Source of the DNA: Nocardioides sp.
GTDB lineage: Bacteria; Actinomycetota; Actinomycetes; Propionibacteriales; Nocardioidaceae
Length of the DNA stretch: 33,821 bases
Assembly: GCA_025965125.1 (NCBI GenBank)
Contig: JAOPXM010000018.1
Coordinates: forward strand, 1-33,821
Direction: 5' to 3'
Below the pieces are notes generated by a model that did not search any database, was not told where the DNA came from, and worked only from the letters and a program-made list of their open reading frames with translations. The position numbers and the translations under genes are program-made. Below, piece by piece: positions 25,205-32,585 of this stretch (positions are counted from its first letter, which is position 1; the number at the start of each line of letters is the position of its first letter).

Positions 25205-25229
25205 TCACTGGTTAACCAGTGAAACCGGC
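25201..25229 (-). repeat. Right 29-bp inverted repeat of the cassette
   Basis: It is the inverted copy of 23972-24000 with one difference (A for C next to the core). The difference makes 25201-25226 a perfect 26-base palindrome centred on GGTTAACC. It overlaps the end of the 44-base palindrome and a short GC hairpin behind echA19. Confidence 0.72.
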
Positions 25230-25237
25230 TTTGCCGG
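25225..25237 (-). terminator. Short hairpin downstream of echA19
   Basis: On the minus strand CCGGC-AAA-GCCGG is followed by TTT and then the 26-base palindrome, 7 bases after the echA19 stop. It is a weak intrinsic-terminator-like structure; termination at the echA19 3' end is plausible. Confidence 0.4.
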
Positions 25238-25243
25238 CCTCCC

Positions 25244-26056
25244 TCACGTCCCCGTAAAGCTCGGCGCCCGCTTCTCGGAGAAGGCCCGCGGACCCTCCTT
25301 GGCGTCGTTCGAGGCGAAGACGGCCGCGCCGACTCGGGCGTCGTCCTGCCAGCAGTCGTCCTCGTGCTTGCCCTCGGAGTCGCGCATCGTCTTGAGGATG
25401 GCCTGGACCGCGAGCGGGCCGTTGGCCGAGATCAGGTCGGCGATCTCGTGGGCCTTCTCCAGCGCGCTGCCGTCCGGCACGACGTACCCGATCAATCCGA
25501 TCTCCTTGGCCTCCGGCGCCTTGATGTGCCGGCCGGTGAGCAGCAGGTCGGCCGCGACCGTGTAGGGGATCTGCCGGATCAGGCGTACGGCGGAGCCGCC
25601 CATCGGGTACAGGCTCCACTTCGCCTCGGACACCCCGAACCGCGCGGACTCGCCGGCCACCCGGATGTCGGTGCCCTGGAGGATCTCGGTGCCGCCCGCG
25701 ACGGCGGGGCCCTCGACGGCGGCGATCAGCGGCTTCGTCAGGCGGAAACCCTTCAGCAGTGACTTGATCACCGACGGGTCGAACGCGCCGGACTCGAAGC
25801 CCTCCGACGGTGGCCGGGCGTTCATGGCCTTGAGGTCCGCGCCGGCACAGAAGTAGCCGCCGGCCCCGGTCAGGATGCACACCCGGATCGAGTCGTCGGA
25901 GTTCACCCGGTCCCAGGCGTCGCTCATGATCGCGAGCATCTCGCCGGAGAGCGCGTTTCGGGCCTCCGGACGGTTCATCGTGACGACGAGCGTGTGGCCC
26001 ACCTGCTCGACGAGACAGTGGGGTGCGGACGCGCTGGCGACATCGGTGCTGGTCAT
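25244..26056 (-). CDS. echA19: EchA19, steroid enoyl-CoA hydratase
   Basis: A 270-aa crotonase closely resembling Rv3516, which hydrates the enoyl-CoA formed on the sterol side chain. Oxyanion-hole segments are [18 protein letters not shown] and [25 protein letters not shown]. The block [20 protein letters not shown] and the C-terminus [17 protein letters not shown] are almost as in the mycobacterial protein. ATG 26056 ([10 protein letters not shown]) is chosen over an upstream in-frame start 8 codons earlier because TAGCAT lies 7 bases before it, fitting a leaderless start. It is divergent from fadD19 across a shared KstR-type site, the same pairing as Rv3515c/Rv3516. Confidence 0.94.
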   Translation of the reverse strand: MTSTDVASASAPHCLVEQVGHTLVVTMNRPEARNALSGEMLAIMSDAWDRVNSDDSIRVCILTGAGGYFCAGADLKAMNARPPSEGFESGAFDPSVIKSLLKGFRLTKPLIAAVEGPAVAGGTEILQGTDIRVAGESARFGVSEAKWSLYPMGGSAVRLIRQIPYTVAADLLLTGRHIKAPEAKEIGLIGYVVPDGSALEKAHEIADLISANGPLAVQAILKTMRDSEGKHEDDCWQDDARVGAAVFASNDAKEGPRAFSEKRAPSFTGT

Positions 26057-26063
26057 GCCGTGG

Positions 26064-26069
26064 ATGCTA
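26064..26069 (-). promoter_or_regulatory. -10 hexamer TAGCAT of echA19
   Basis: On the minus strand TAGCAT plus 7 bases leads to ATG 26056. Here the -10 is separate from the KstR site, whose echA19-facing half has lost the terminal TA (TT instead). Confidence 0.5.
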
Positions 26070-26078
26070 GCCAAAAAC

Positions 26079-26096
26079 AAGAACGTGTTCTAGTCT
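26079..26096 (+). promoter_or_regulatory. KstR-type operator fused to the fadD19 -10 hexamer
   Basis: AAGAACGTGTTCTA (26079-26092) fits TNNAACNNGTTNNA with one terminal mismatch. Its last TA begins TAGTCT (26091-26096), 6 bases before the GTG at 26103, again without a ribosome site. It also lies 22 bases upstream of the echA19 start on the other strand. Confidence 0.77.
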
Positions 26097-26102
26097 CGCG
26101 GC

Positions 26103-27755
26103 GTGGCTCTGAACATCGCTGATCTCTTCGAACATGCCGTCGACGCCGCGCCCGACAAGCCTGCCGTGAAGGTCGGGGACCGGGTCGTGACCTATGCCTG
26201 GCTGGAGGCGGAGTCCAACAAGCTCGGGCACTTCCTCGCCGCCCAGGGGGTGGGTCCCGGGGACCACGTCGGGGTCTACGCGAAGAACAGTGTCGAGCAC
26301 GTCGTCGCCGTGCTCGCCGTGGTCAAGATCCGCGCGGTCAACATCAACGTGAACTACCGCTACGTCGAGGGTGAGCTCAACTACCTCTTCGACAACGCCG
26401 ACGTGGTTGCCCTGATCCACGAGCGGCCCTATGCGCCGCTGGTCGCCGCATGCGCGCCCAAGCACGAGAAGCTCCAGACGATCGTGGTCATCCCGGACGT
26501 CCTGGACCCCGACAGCGACGCCGACATCTCGTCGTACGGCGGCGTGCTGTACGACGACGCGGTTGCGGACCAGAGCAGCGAGCGCGACTTCGGCGAGCGC
26601 AGCAACGACGACCTGCACATCATCTACACCGGCGGCACGACCGGTTTCCCGAAGGGCGTCATGTGGCGCCACGAGGACTTCTGGCGTGTGCTGGGCGGCG
26701 GCATCGACTTCTACACCGGTGAGCCGTTGACCGAGTTCGTCCAGTCCGAGCAGGCCAAGCAGGACGGGCGGATGGTGACGTTCCCTCTGAGCCCGCTCAT
26801 GCACGGCGGCGCCCAGGCCGGCCTGCTCATGCACCTGTTCGCGGGCCACCTGACGATCCTCGAGCCCAAGTTCGACCCGCAGCGCACCTGGGAGATCATC
26901 GAGCGTGAGGGCGTCCAGCTGATCTTCATGACCGGGGACGCGATGGCCCGCCCGCTGATCGAGGAGTTCGAGCGCAAGGCCGCTACCGGCACGCCGTACG
27001 ACGGATCAAGCCTGTTCGCGATCTCGAGCAGTGCCGCGATCTTCAGTCCGCCGGTGAAGTCGAGGTGGATGGCGGCGTTCCCGAACAGCGTCTTCACCGA
27101 CTCGGTCGGCGCCTCCGAGACCGGGTTCCAGGGGATGGGCCTGCAGGACAAGGACGCGATCAGCAGCGACGGCCCGGTGGTTGGTCTCGGCCCGAGCAGC
27201 GTCGTGCTCGACGACGAGAACCGGGTGCTCGACCTTGCCGAGAACGTCGGCGCGATCGGCCGCCTGGGCCGTGGGGGCTCGGTCCCGATCGGCTACTACA
27301 AGGACCCCGAGAAGTCGGCCGCCACGTTCCTCGTGATCGACGGACAGCGTTTCTCGGTGCCGGGTGACTTCGCCCGCATCGAGGAGGGCAACCGGGTCAC
27401 CCTGCTCGGCCGCGGTTCCAACTGCGTCAACACCGGCGGGGAGAAGGTCTACCCCGAGGAGGTCGAGATGGCCATCAAGGGCCACGAGGCCGTGTACGAC
27501 GTGCTGGTGGTCGGCGTCCCCGACGAGAAGTACGGGCAGGCCGTCGCGGCCGTCGTGGAGCTGCGGCCCGGTGCGAGCCTGGAGCTCGAGGACCTGCGGA
27601 ACTTCCTGCGCGCCCACCTGTCCGGCTACAAGCTGCCCCGGGCGCTGACGATCGTGGACGAGATCCCCCGCAACGCCACCGGCACGGCGCAGTACCCCCG
27701 CGCCAAGGAGATGGCGCTGGCCCCCTCCTCAGCCGCCGCACCGACTGGAGTCTGA
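26103..27755 (+). CDS. fadD19: FadD19, steroid side-chain acyl-CoA ligase
   Basis: A 550-aa adenylate-forming ligase matching Rv3515c along its length; it loads CoA on the C26 acid of the sterol side chain and in Rhodococcus is needed for C24-branched sterols. N-terminal ALNIADLFEHAVDAAPDKPA and NVNYRYVEGELNYLFDNADVVALIHER are nearly diagnostic. P-loop YTGGTTGFPKGVMWRHEDFWRV is followed by FMTGDAMARPL, SVGASETGFQG, the hinge LLGRGSNCVNTGGEKVYPEEVE and GYKLPRALTIVDEIPRNATG (the lysine position appears altered near the C-terminus). The start is GTG 26103, leaderless behind a KstR site. It precedes the NPD flavoprotein by 5 bases. Confidence 0.95.
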   Translation: MALNIADLFEHAVDAAPDKPAVKVGDRVVTYAWLEAESNKLGHFLAAQGVGPGDHVGVYAKNSVEHVVAVLAVVKIRAVNINVNYRYVEGELNYLFDNADVVALIHERPYAPLVAACAPKHEKLQTIVVIPDVLDPDSDADISSYGGVLYDDAVADQSSERDFGERSNDDLHIIYTGGTTGFPKGVMWRHEDFWRVLGGGIDFYTGEPLTEFVQSEQAKQDGRMVTFPLSPLMHGGAQAGLLMHLFAGHLTILEPKFDPQRTWEIIEREGVQLIFMTGDAMARPLIEEFERKAATGTPYDGSSLFAISSSAAIFSPPVKSRWMAAFPNSVFTDSVGASETGFQGMGLQDKDAISSDGPVVGLGPSSVVLDDENRVLDLAENVGAIGRLGRGGSVPIGYYKDPEKSAATFLVIDGQRFSVPGDFARIEEGNRVTLLGRGSNCVNTGGEKVYPEEVEMAIKGHEAVYDVLVVGVPDEKYGQAVAAVVELRPGASLELEDLRNFLRAHLSGYKLPRALTIVDEIPRNATGTAQYPRAKEMALAPSSAAAPTGV

Positions 27756-27760
27756 GAACC

Positions 27761-28867
27761 ATGCGCACCCCGCTCTGCGAAGCATTCGGCATCGAGTACC
27801 CGATCTTTGCGTTCACGCCGTCCGAGCACGTGGCTGCGGCGGTCTCGAAGGCCGGCGGCCTCGGCGTCCTCGGTTGTGTCCGCTTCAACGAGACCGAGGA
27901 GCTCGAGTCGGTCCTGAGCTGGCTCGACGACAACACCGACGGCAAGCCGTACGGCGTCGACATCGTGATGCCGATGAAGATCCCCACCGAGGGCACGTCC
28001 GTCGACCTCAAGGCGATGATCCCCCAGGAGCACCTGACGTTCGTGGAGCAGACGCTCCAGAAGCTGGGCGTCCCACCGCTTCCCGAGGGTGAGGGGCGCG
28101 AGGGTGTGCTCGGCTGGCTGCACTCGGTCGCGCGCAGCCACCTCGACATCGCCCTGCAGCACCGTCCCGTGCTGATCGCCAACGCCCTCGGCTCGCCGCC
28201 GAAGGACGTCATCGACATGTGCCACGAGCACGGCATCCAGGTAGCCGCTCTCGCCGGTGCTGCGAAGCACGCGCTGAGCCATGTGGCCAACGGCGTCGAC
28301 ATCATCGTGGCGCAGGGCTACGAGGCCGGCGGTCACACCGGCGAGGTCGCCAGCATGGTGCTCACACCCGACATCGTCGACGCGGTCGGCCCCGACGTCC
28401 CCGTGCTCGGTGCCGGTGGCATCGGATCCGGCCGTCAGATCGCGGCGTCGCTGGCCCTCGGTTCACAGGGTGTCTGGATGGGCTCGATCTGGCTGGGCAC
28501 GCAGGAGTACCAACACATGGGGAGCAACAGCGAGGCCTGGACGACCGCCTTCACCAGGGCGACGAGCAGCGACACCGTGCGGACCCGCGTCTACACCGGC
28601 AAGCCGGCCCGCCTGCTCAAGACCAAGTGGACCGAGGCCTGGGCCGAGGAGGGCGCGCCGACCCCGTTGCCGATGCCGCTGCAGAACCTCCTGGTGGCGG
28701 AGGCGCACAACCGCATCAACGCCGCGAACGACCCCGATGTCATCTCGATGCCGATCGGCCAGATCGTCGGCCGGATGAACGAGGTGCGGCCCGTGGCCGA
28801 CGTGATCGCGGACCTCGTCACCGAGTTCGAGGAGACCGTTCGTCGTCTGGACAAGGTTTCCGGCTGA
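27761..28867 (+). CDS. NPD/nitronate monooxygenase-type flavoprotein (IpdC-like)
   Basis: A 368-aa FMN-binding TIM-barrel protein of the 2-nitropropane dioxygenase family. Features are PLCEAFGIEYPIFAFTPSEHVAAA, SKAGGLGVLGC, the catalytic-loop segment QGYEAGGHTGEVASM with the family histidine, and the FMN phosphate site VLGAGGIGSGRQIAASLALGSQGVWMGS. It resembles the mycobacterial sterol-regulon proteins of this family (IpdC/Rv3553 and its relatives), which reduce or oxidise CoA thioesters rather than nitronates. It starts 5 bases after fadD19, with GGAG nearby, so it is in the same KstR-controlled transcript. Which paralogue it corresponds to cannot be settled by eye. Confidence 0.87.
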   Translation: MRTPLCEAFGIEYPIFAFTPSEHVAAAVSKAGGLGVLGCVRFNETEELESVLSWLDDNTDGKPYGVDIVMPMKIPTEGTSVDLKAMIPQEHLTFVEQTLQKLGVPPLPEGEGREGVLGWLHSVARSHLDIALQHRPVLIANALGSPPKDVIDMCHEHGIQVAALAGAAKHALSHVANGVDIIVAQGYEAGGHTGEVASMVLTPDIVDAVGPDVPVLGAGGIGSGRQIAASLALGSQGVWMGSIWLGTQEYQHMGSNSEAWTTAFTRATSSDTVRTRVYTGKPARLLKTKWTEAWAEEGAPTPLPMPLQNLLVAEAHNRINAANDPDVISMPIGQIVGRMNEVRPVADVIADLVTEFEETVRRLDKVSG

Positions 28868-28927
28868 GTTCGGTTCAGTAGCCTCAGCCCGCTTGCGTCG
28901 TTGGGCCCGAGCAGGAGGGGACACACG

Positions 28928-30412
28928 ATGGTCGTTCACGAGGTACGCCGCGGCCCCGGCCTGCGCCGGCTCGCGGTGGTGCTTGCTGCGGTCGCGACCG
29001 TGCTGGCCGGCATCCAGCTCTCGGACGCGGTGTCACCCGCCTTTCCGGCGAGCGTCCCGCGGGCCCACTGCGGTCCCGGTTCCCACCCCGAGACGAGCAG
29101 TCAGGGACGCGTCCCGGCCAGGGACTACCAGAACGGCCGCGCGGCGAAGGGCTACACCTGCAACACCCGCCAGGTCGCGCACCAGGGGAAGAGCGGCGGC
29201 TTCAAGGTGCTCCGCTACACCGACAGGCACGGACGCACCTGCGCCTTCTACGACTCCACGCTCCTGTTCCCGCGTGATCTGCTGGGCAACCTGAAGAACC
29301 TCACCAAGGGCCTCGGCGTGATCGTGCTCGACATGACACGTCCCGACCACCCCAGGCAGACGGCGAACCTCACCTCGCTCGCCATGATCAGCCCGCACGA
29401 GAGCCTGCTCGTGAACAAGAAGCGCGGGCTGCTTGCCGGAGTGCTCGGCACGGCGGCGACGTACCCCGGCATCCTCGACGTGTACGACGTGAAGAGCGAC
29501 TGCCGGCACCCGAGGCTGCTGTCCAGCACGCCGTCCGGACTGCTCGGGCACGAGAGCGGCTGGTCGAGCGACGGCAAGACGTTCTACAGCTCCTCAGCGG
29601 CACTGACCCTCGTTGCCGTCGATCTCACCAACCCCCGGGTGCCGGTCCCGTTGTTCACCCAGTTCGGCGTCAGCTATCACGGGCTGCGCCTGTCGGCCGA
29701 CAACAAGACCATGTACGTCGCCAACCTCGGGAAGCCCGGGCCCACCCTGCTGACGGGTGGTGGACTGCGGATCCTCGACGTCAGCGAGATCCAGGAGCGC
29801 AAGACCAATCCCTCGGTCAAGGTGCTCTCGACCATCACCTGGCGCGAGCACTCCATCCCGCAGGTGGCCCAGCCGTTCACCCGCAACGGCAAGCACTACG
29901 TCCTGGAGGTGGACGAGTTCGTCGACCTGTTCGAGCTGTCCGGGCTCACCGATCTCGCCCACGCCCCGGTCGGCGCGGCCCGGATCATCAACGTGGACGA
30001 CCCGAGGCACCCGCGAATCGTCTCGGACATCCGCCTGCAGGTGCACCAGCCCGGCGTCCGCACCGGGCCGCAGTACCGCGACCCGGGTGCCAGCTTCCCG
30101 GCTCAGGGCTATGCGGCGCACTACTGCTCGATGCCCACCGCCGTGAACCCGAAGATCGCGGGCTGCTCGATGATCCTGTCCGGCCTGCGGCTCTTCGACA
30201 TCCGCGACGTGCGGCACCCGAAGGAGATCGGCTACTTCAACAAGCCGACCATGCCGGGCACCAAGCTCGGCTTCCCGGTCGTGGAGGGTGCCTACGCGAT
30301 GTCGCAGCCCGCCTGGGACGTCAAGCGGCACTCCGTCTGGTACACCGACGCCAACTCGGGCTTCTACGTCGTCCGCCTCACCAATGGCGTCGGCAAGCTG
30401 CTCACCCACTGA
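28928..30412 (+). CDS. Secreted LVIVD-repeat beta-propeller protein, copy 1
   Basis: 494 aa with a signal peptide or anchor (RRLAVVLAAVATVLAGIQLSDAV) and a repeat-rich exported body. LVIVD-type units such as GLGVIVLDMTRPDHP, GILDVYDVKSD, GGLRILDVSEIQ, AARIINVDDPRHP and GLRLFDIRDVRHPKEIGYFNKP indicate a seven-bladed propeller-like fold. Cysteines in HCGPGS, YTCNTRQ, RTCAFYDS, KSDCRHP, HYCSMP and AGCSMI probably form disulfides. ATG 28928 has AGGAGGGG upstream; a start nine codons earlier is less likely. It is the first of a tandem pair with the gene at 30434. The function is unknown; surface binding or signalling is only a guess. Confidence 0.85.
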   Translation: MVVHEVRRGPGLRRLAVVLAAVATVLAGIQLSDAVSPAFPASVPRAHCGPGSHPETSSQGRVPARDYQNGRAAKGYTCNTRQVAHQGKSGGFKVLRYTDRHGRTCAFYDSTLLFPRDLLGNLKNLTKGLGVIVLDMTRPDHPRQTANLTSLAMISPHESLLVNKKRGLLAGVLGTAATYPGILDVYDVKSDCRHPRLLSSTPSGLLGHESGWSSDGKTFYSSSAALTLVAVDLTNPRVPVPLFTQFGVSYHGLRLSADNKTMYVANLGKPGPTLLTGGGLRILDVSEIQERKTNPSVKVLSTITWREHSIPQVAQPFTRNGKHYVLEVDEFVDLFELSGLTDLAHAPVGAARIINVDDPRHPRIVSDIRLQVHQPGVRTGPQYRDPGASFPAQGYAAHYCSMPTAVNPKIAGCSMILSGLRLFDIRDVRHPKEIGYFNKPTMPGTKLGFPVVEGAYAMSQPAWDVKRHSVWYTDANSGFYVVRLTNGVGKLLTH

Positions 30413-30433
30413 GCAGGAGGGAACGAGACCCAG

Positions 30434-31918
30434 ATGGTGGTTCACGAGGTACGCCGTGCACCAGCGGCCCGCCGGCTGGCGGTCGCGGTGACGGTGCTGC
30501 TGCTGGGAGTCGCCGGGCTGGGCCTGTCGGGCGTGATGTCCGCGACCGGCCAGGCGTTCCCCGCCCCAACGCCGCAGGGCAGGTGCGGACCCGGTGCCAG
30601 ACCCGAGACCGGTGTGCAGGGCCGCGTCCCGCTGTCGGACTACACGTCGGGTCGCGTGAGACGGGGCTACCGCTGCAACACCCGGCAGGTCTCCCACCAG
30701 GGGGCCACCGGTGGTTTCAAGGTGCTGCGCTACACCGACCGTCGCGGCCACACCTGCGCCTTCTACGACTCCACGCTGCTGTTCCCCAAGGACGTCCTCT
30801 TCAACGCCACCAAGGGTCTGGGCGTGATCGTCCTCGACATGGACGATCCGGCGGAGCCGAAGCAGACGGCGACGCTGACCACGCCCGGCATGCTCAGCCC
30901 GCACGAGTCCCTGCTGCTGAACAAGAAGCGCGGCCTGATCGGCGCCGTCCTCGGCAGCCCGCTCACCAACATCGGCATCCTCGACCTCTACGACGTGAAG
31001 TCGGACTGCCGGCACCCGCAGCTGAGGTCCTCGACCCCGACCGCGATCCTGGGGCACGAGAGCGGCTGGTCGCCCGACGGCAAGACGTACTACGCCGCGA
31101 GCACCGGAGGACAGACCTTCGTGGCCATCGACGTCACGCACCCGGCACACCCCAAGCGGATCTTCCAGCAGTTCGGCGTGAACTACCACGGACTCCGCGT
31201 CTCCGACGACGGCAACACGATGTACGTCGCCAACATCGGCAACCCGACCGGCGCCCGGATCTCGTCGGGTGGCCTCCGCATCCTCGACGTCAGCGAGATC
31301 CAGGACCGCGAGGACAGTCCCAGGGTCCATGTGATCGCGGACCTGTCCTGGCCCGAGCACTCGATCCCGCAGGTCGCGGAGCCGTTCACCCGCAACGGCA
31401 AGCCGTACCTCCTCGAGGTCGACGAGTACGCGAACTTCGGTCTCGACGGCGGCCTCACCCAGGCGAACGCCCCAGTGGGTGCGGCCCGGATCATCGACAT
31501 CTCGAACCCGAAGCGGCCTGAGGTCGTGTCCGAGCTGCGGCTCGCCGTGCACCAGCCAGCGGCACGGCACGGAGCCCAGCAGCTCGACCCGGGCGCGCTG
31601 ATCCCGGTCCAGGGCTACGCCGGGCACTACTGCTCGGTGCCGACCCGCAACGACCCGAAGATCGTGGCCTGCTCCTTCATCCTGTCGGGCCTGCGGATCT
31701 TCGACATCAGCAAGCTGGACCGGCCGGTCGAGGTCGGCTACTTCAACAAGCCGACCGTCCCCGGCACGAAGTCGATCAACCCGACTGCGCTCGGCGCCTT
31801 CGCGATGTCCCAACCAGCATGGGACGTCAAGGGGCGCACGGTCTGGTATGCCGACGCCAACTCGGGGTTCTACGCCGTCCGGCTGACCAACGGGGTCGGC
31901 CGGTTGCTCCACCACTGA
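30434..31918 (+). CDS. Secreted LVIVD-repeat beta-propeller protein, copy 2
   Basis: A second 494-aa LVIVD protein, exactly the length of the upstream copy and colinear with it. They share MVVHEVRR at the start, GGFKVLRYTDR, TCAFYDSTLLFP, SPHESLL, YDVKSDCRHP, GHESGWS, YHGLR, MYVAN, GLRILDVSEIQ, EHSIPQVA, FTRNGK, VGAARII, GYFNKPT, AMSQPAWDVK and DANSGFY. It clearly arose by tandem duplication. A signal peptide is followed by the same cysteine set. AGGAGGG lies before ATG 30434, 21 bases after the first copy ends, so the two are probably one transcript. Main differences are in residues 150-260 and 350-410. A hairpin containing its stop codon closes the operon. Confidence 0.85.
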   Translation: MVVHEVRRAPAARRLAVAVTVLLLGVAGLGLSGVMSATGQAFPAPTPQGRCGPGARPETGVQGRVPLSDYTSGRVRRGYRCNTRQVSHQGATGGFKVLRYTDRRGHTCAFYDSTLLFPKDVLFNATKGLGVIVLDMDDPAEPKQTATLTTPGMLSPHESLLLNKKRGLIGAVLGSPLTNIGILDLYDVKSDCRHPQLRSSTPTAILGHESGWSPDGKTYYAASTGGQTFVAIDVTHPAHPKRIFQQFGVNYHGLRVSDDGNTMYVANIGNPTGARISSGGLRILDVSEIQDREDSPRVHVIADLSWPEHSIPQVAEPFTRNGKPYLLEVDEYANFGLDGGLTQANAPVGAARIIDISNPKRPEVVSELRLAVHQPAARHGAQQLDPGALIPVQGYAGHYCSVPTRNDPKIVACSFILSGLRIFDISKLDRPVEVGYFNKPTVPGTKSINPTALGAFAMSQPAWDVKGRTVWYADANSGFYAVRLTNGVGRLLHH

Positions 31919-31937
31919 CCCGCGGATGCGGGGTCAG
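31915..31937. terminator. Hairpin over the stop codon of LVIVD copy 2, convergent with the sulfotransferase
   Basis: CTGACCCGC (31915-31923) pairs with GCGGGGTCAG (31928-31937) with one bulged G and a GGAT loop. The stop TGA is inside the stem, and the sulfotransferase stop lies 3 bases beyond. No T run is present, so this would be a hairpin-only bidirectional terminator. Confidence 0.5.
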
Positions 31938-31939
31938 CG

Positions 31940-32551
31940 TCAGAACTCGTAGTCGAACTCGGCGACGTCCTTGGCGAAGACCTCCCCGATCCGGTCGCGG
32001 GTCTCGGGCGTGTAGTAGTCGCGGTAGTCGCTGCGCTTGCCCTTGTTGTGGTGGCCGATGGCCTCCGTCGTCAGGCCTACGTGCTCGAGGGCGTGGTTGG
32101 CGTCGTCGTGGAGGTTCTCGGTGCGGCCGATGAAGTCGGCGCGCCGGTCGCCGGCCACCAGGAAGTCGATCTGGGGGCGCTGGAGGCGTGGGAAGGCCTT
32201 GGTGCCGCGGAGCACGAACTCGTCAAAGTCCTGGTAACCCGCCGTGACCCGCCAGAAGTGGTTGCCGCGGTCCTCGATCGTGCGGCCCTTGCGCGCGTTG
32301 TAGTTGCGCCAGTTCTCGATCATCGCCCACCACGAGACCATCCGGTCCCAGGGGTTGCGGACGAACCCGAAGATCCAGTAGTCCGCGAGCTCCGGCTCCT
32401 TGGCCAGGATCTGCTCGAGGGGAGCGTGGCGATTGGCCACACGACGTACGTCTTCGTTGCCGAGCTGCTCCTTCAGGAGCCTGCTCATCGTGACTCCACC
32501 GGTCTTCTGGACGTGCACGAAGACGAGCTTTTTGGAGTCGCTGATGATCAC
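31940..32551 (-). CDS. PAPS-dependent sulfotransferase (Sulfotransfer_2 type)
   Basis: 203 aa, soluble. The 5' phosphosulfate loop is LVFVHVQKTGGVTMSRLL near the N-terminus. The 3' phosphate motif is FGFVRNPWDRMVSWW at about 60-75. The family tail YYTPETRDRIGEVFAKDVAEFDYEF is nearly diagnostic of this group, which sulfates carbohydrates, lipids or small alcohols. ADFIGRTENLHDD is another conserved block. The start is GTG 32551; TAGGCT lies 6 bases upstream and no ribosome site is present, so it is probably leaderless and transcribed independently of fadD17, 34 bases away. The acceptor is unknown; a sterol acceptor is possible only by neighbourhood. Confidence 0.88.
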   Translation of the reverse strand: MIISDSKKLVFVHVQKTGGVTMSRLLKEQLGNEDVRRVANRHAPLEQILAKEPELADYWIFGFVRNPWDRMVSWWAMIENWRNYNARKGRTIEDRGNHFWRVTAGYQDFDEFVLRGTKAFPRLQRPQIDFLVAGDRRADFIGRTENLHDDANHALEHVGLTTEAIGHHNKGKRSDYRDYYTPETRDRIGEVFAKDVAEFDYEF

Positions 32552-32557
32552 CGGGGG

Positions 32558-32563
32558 AGCCTA
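32558..32563 (-). promoter_or_regulatory. -10 hexamer TAGGCT of the sulfotransferase gene
   Basis: On the minus strand TAGGCT plus 6 bases runs into GTG 32551. It gives the sulfotransferase a promoter of its own between fadD17 and the start codon. Confidence 0.5.
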
Positions 32564-32585
32564 ACCGATGGTCCCGGCCGCTCCA

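Larger units (their letters stand above)
23972..25229. mobile_element. Candidate inverted-repeat-bounded cassette with one nuclease-like gene
   Basis: A 1.26-kb segment delimited by near-identical 29-bp inverted repeats. Each end has an additional inner hairpin (24010-24027 and 25161-25204). The only gene inside is lower in GC than its sterol-gene neighbours and unrelated to them. No transposase, no target-site duplication and no integrase site are visible. The alternative is that the repeats are ordinary dyad terminators that happen to share sequence. Confidence 0.4.

Noticed and set aside
23960..25240. Target-site duplication flanking the inverted-repeat cassette
   Set aside because: Bases immediately outside the two repeats (GAAT on the left, TTTG on the right) do not match, so no transposition footprint is claimed.
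29594..31915. A 773-aa open frame on the minus strand opposite the LVIVD genes
   Set aside because: Internal repetition reflects only the tandem LVIVD copies on the other strand; composition is typical of an antisense shadow.
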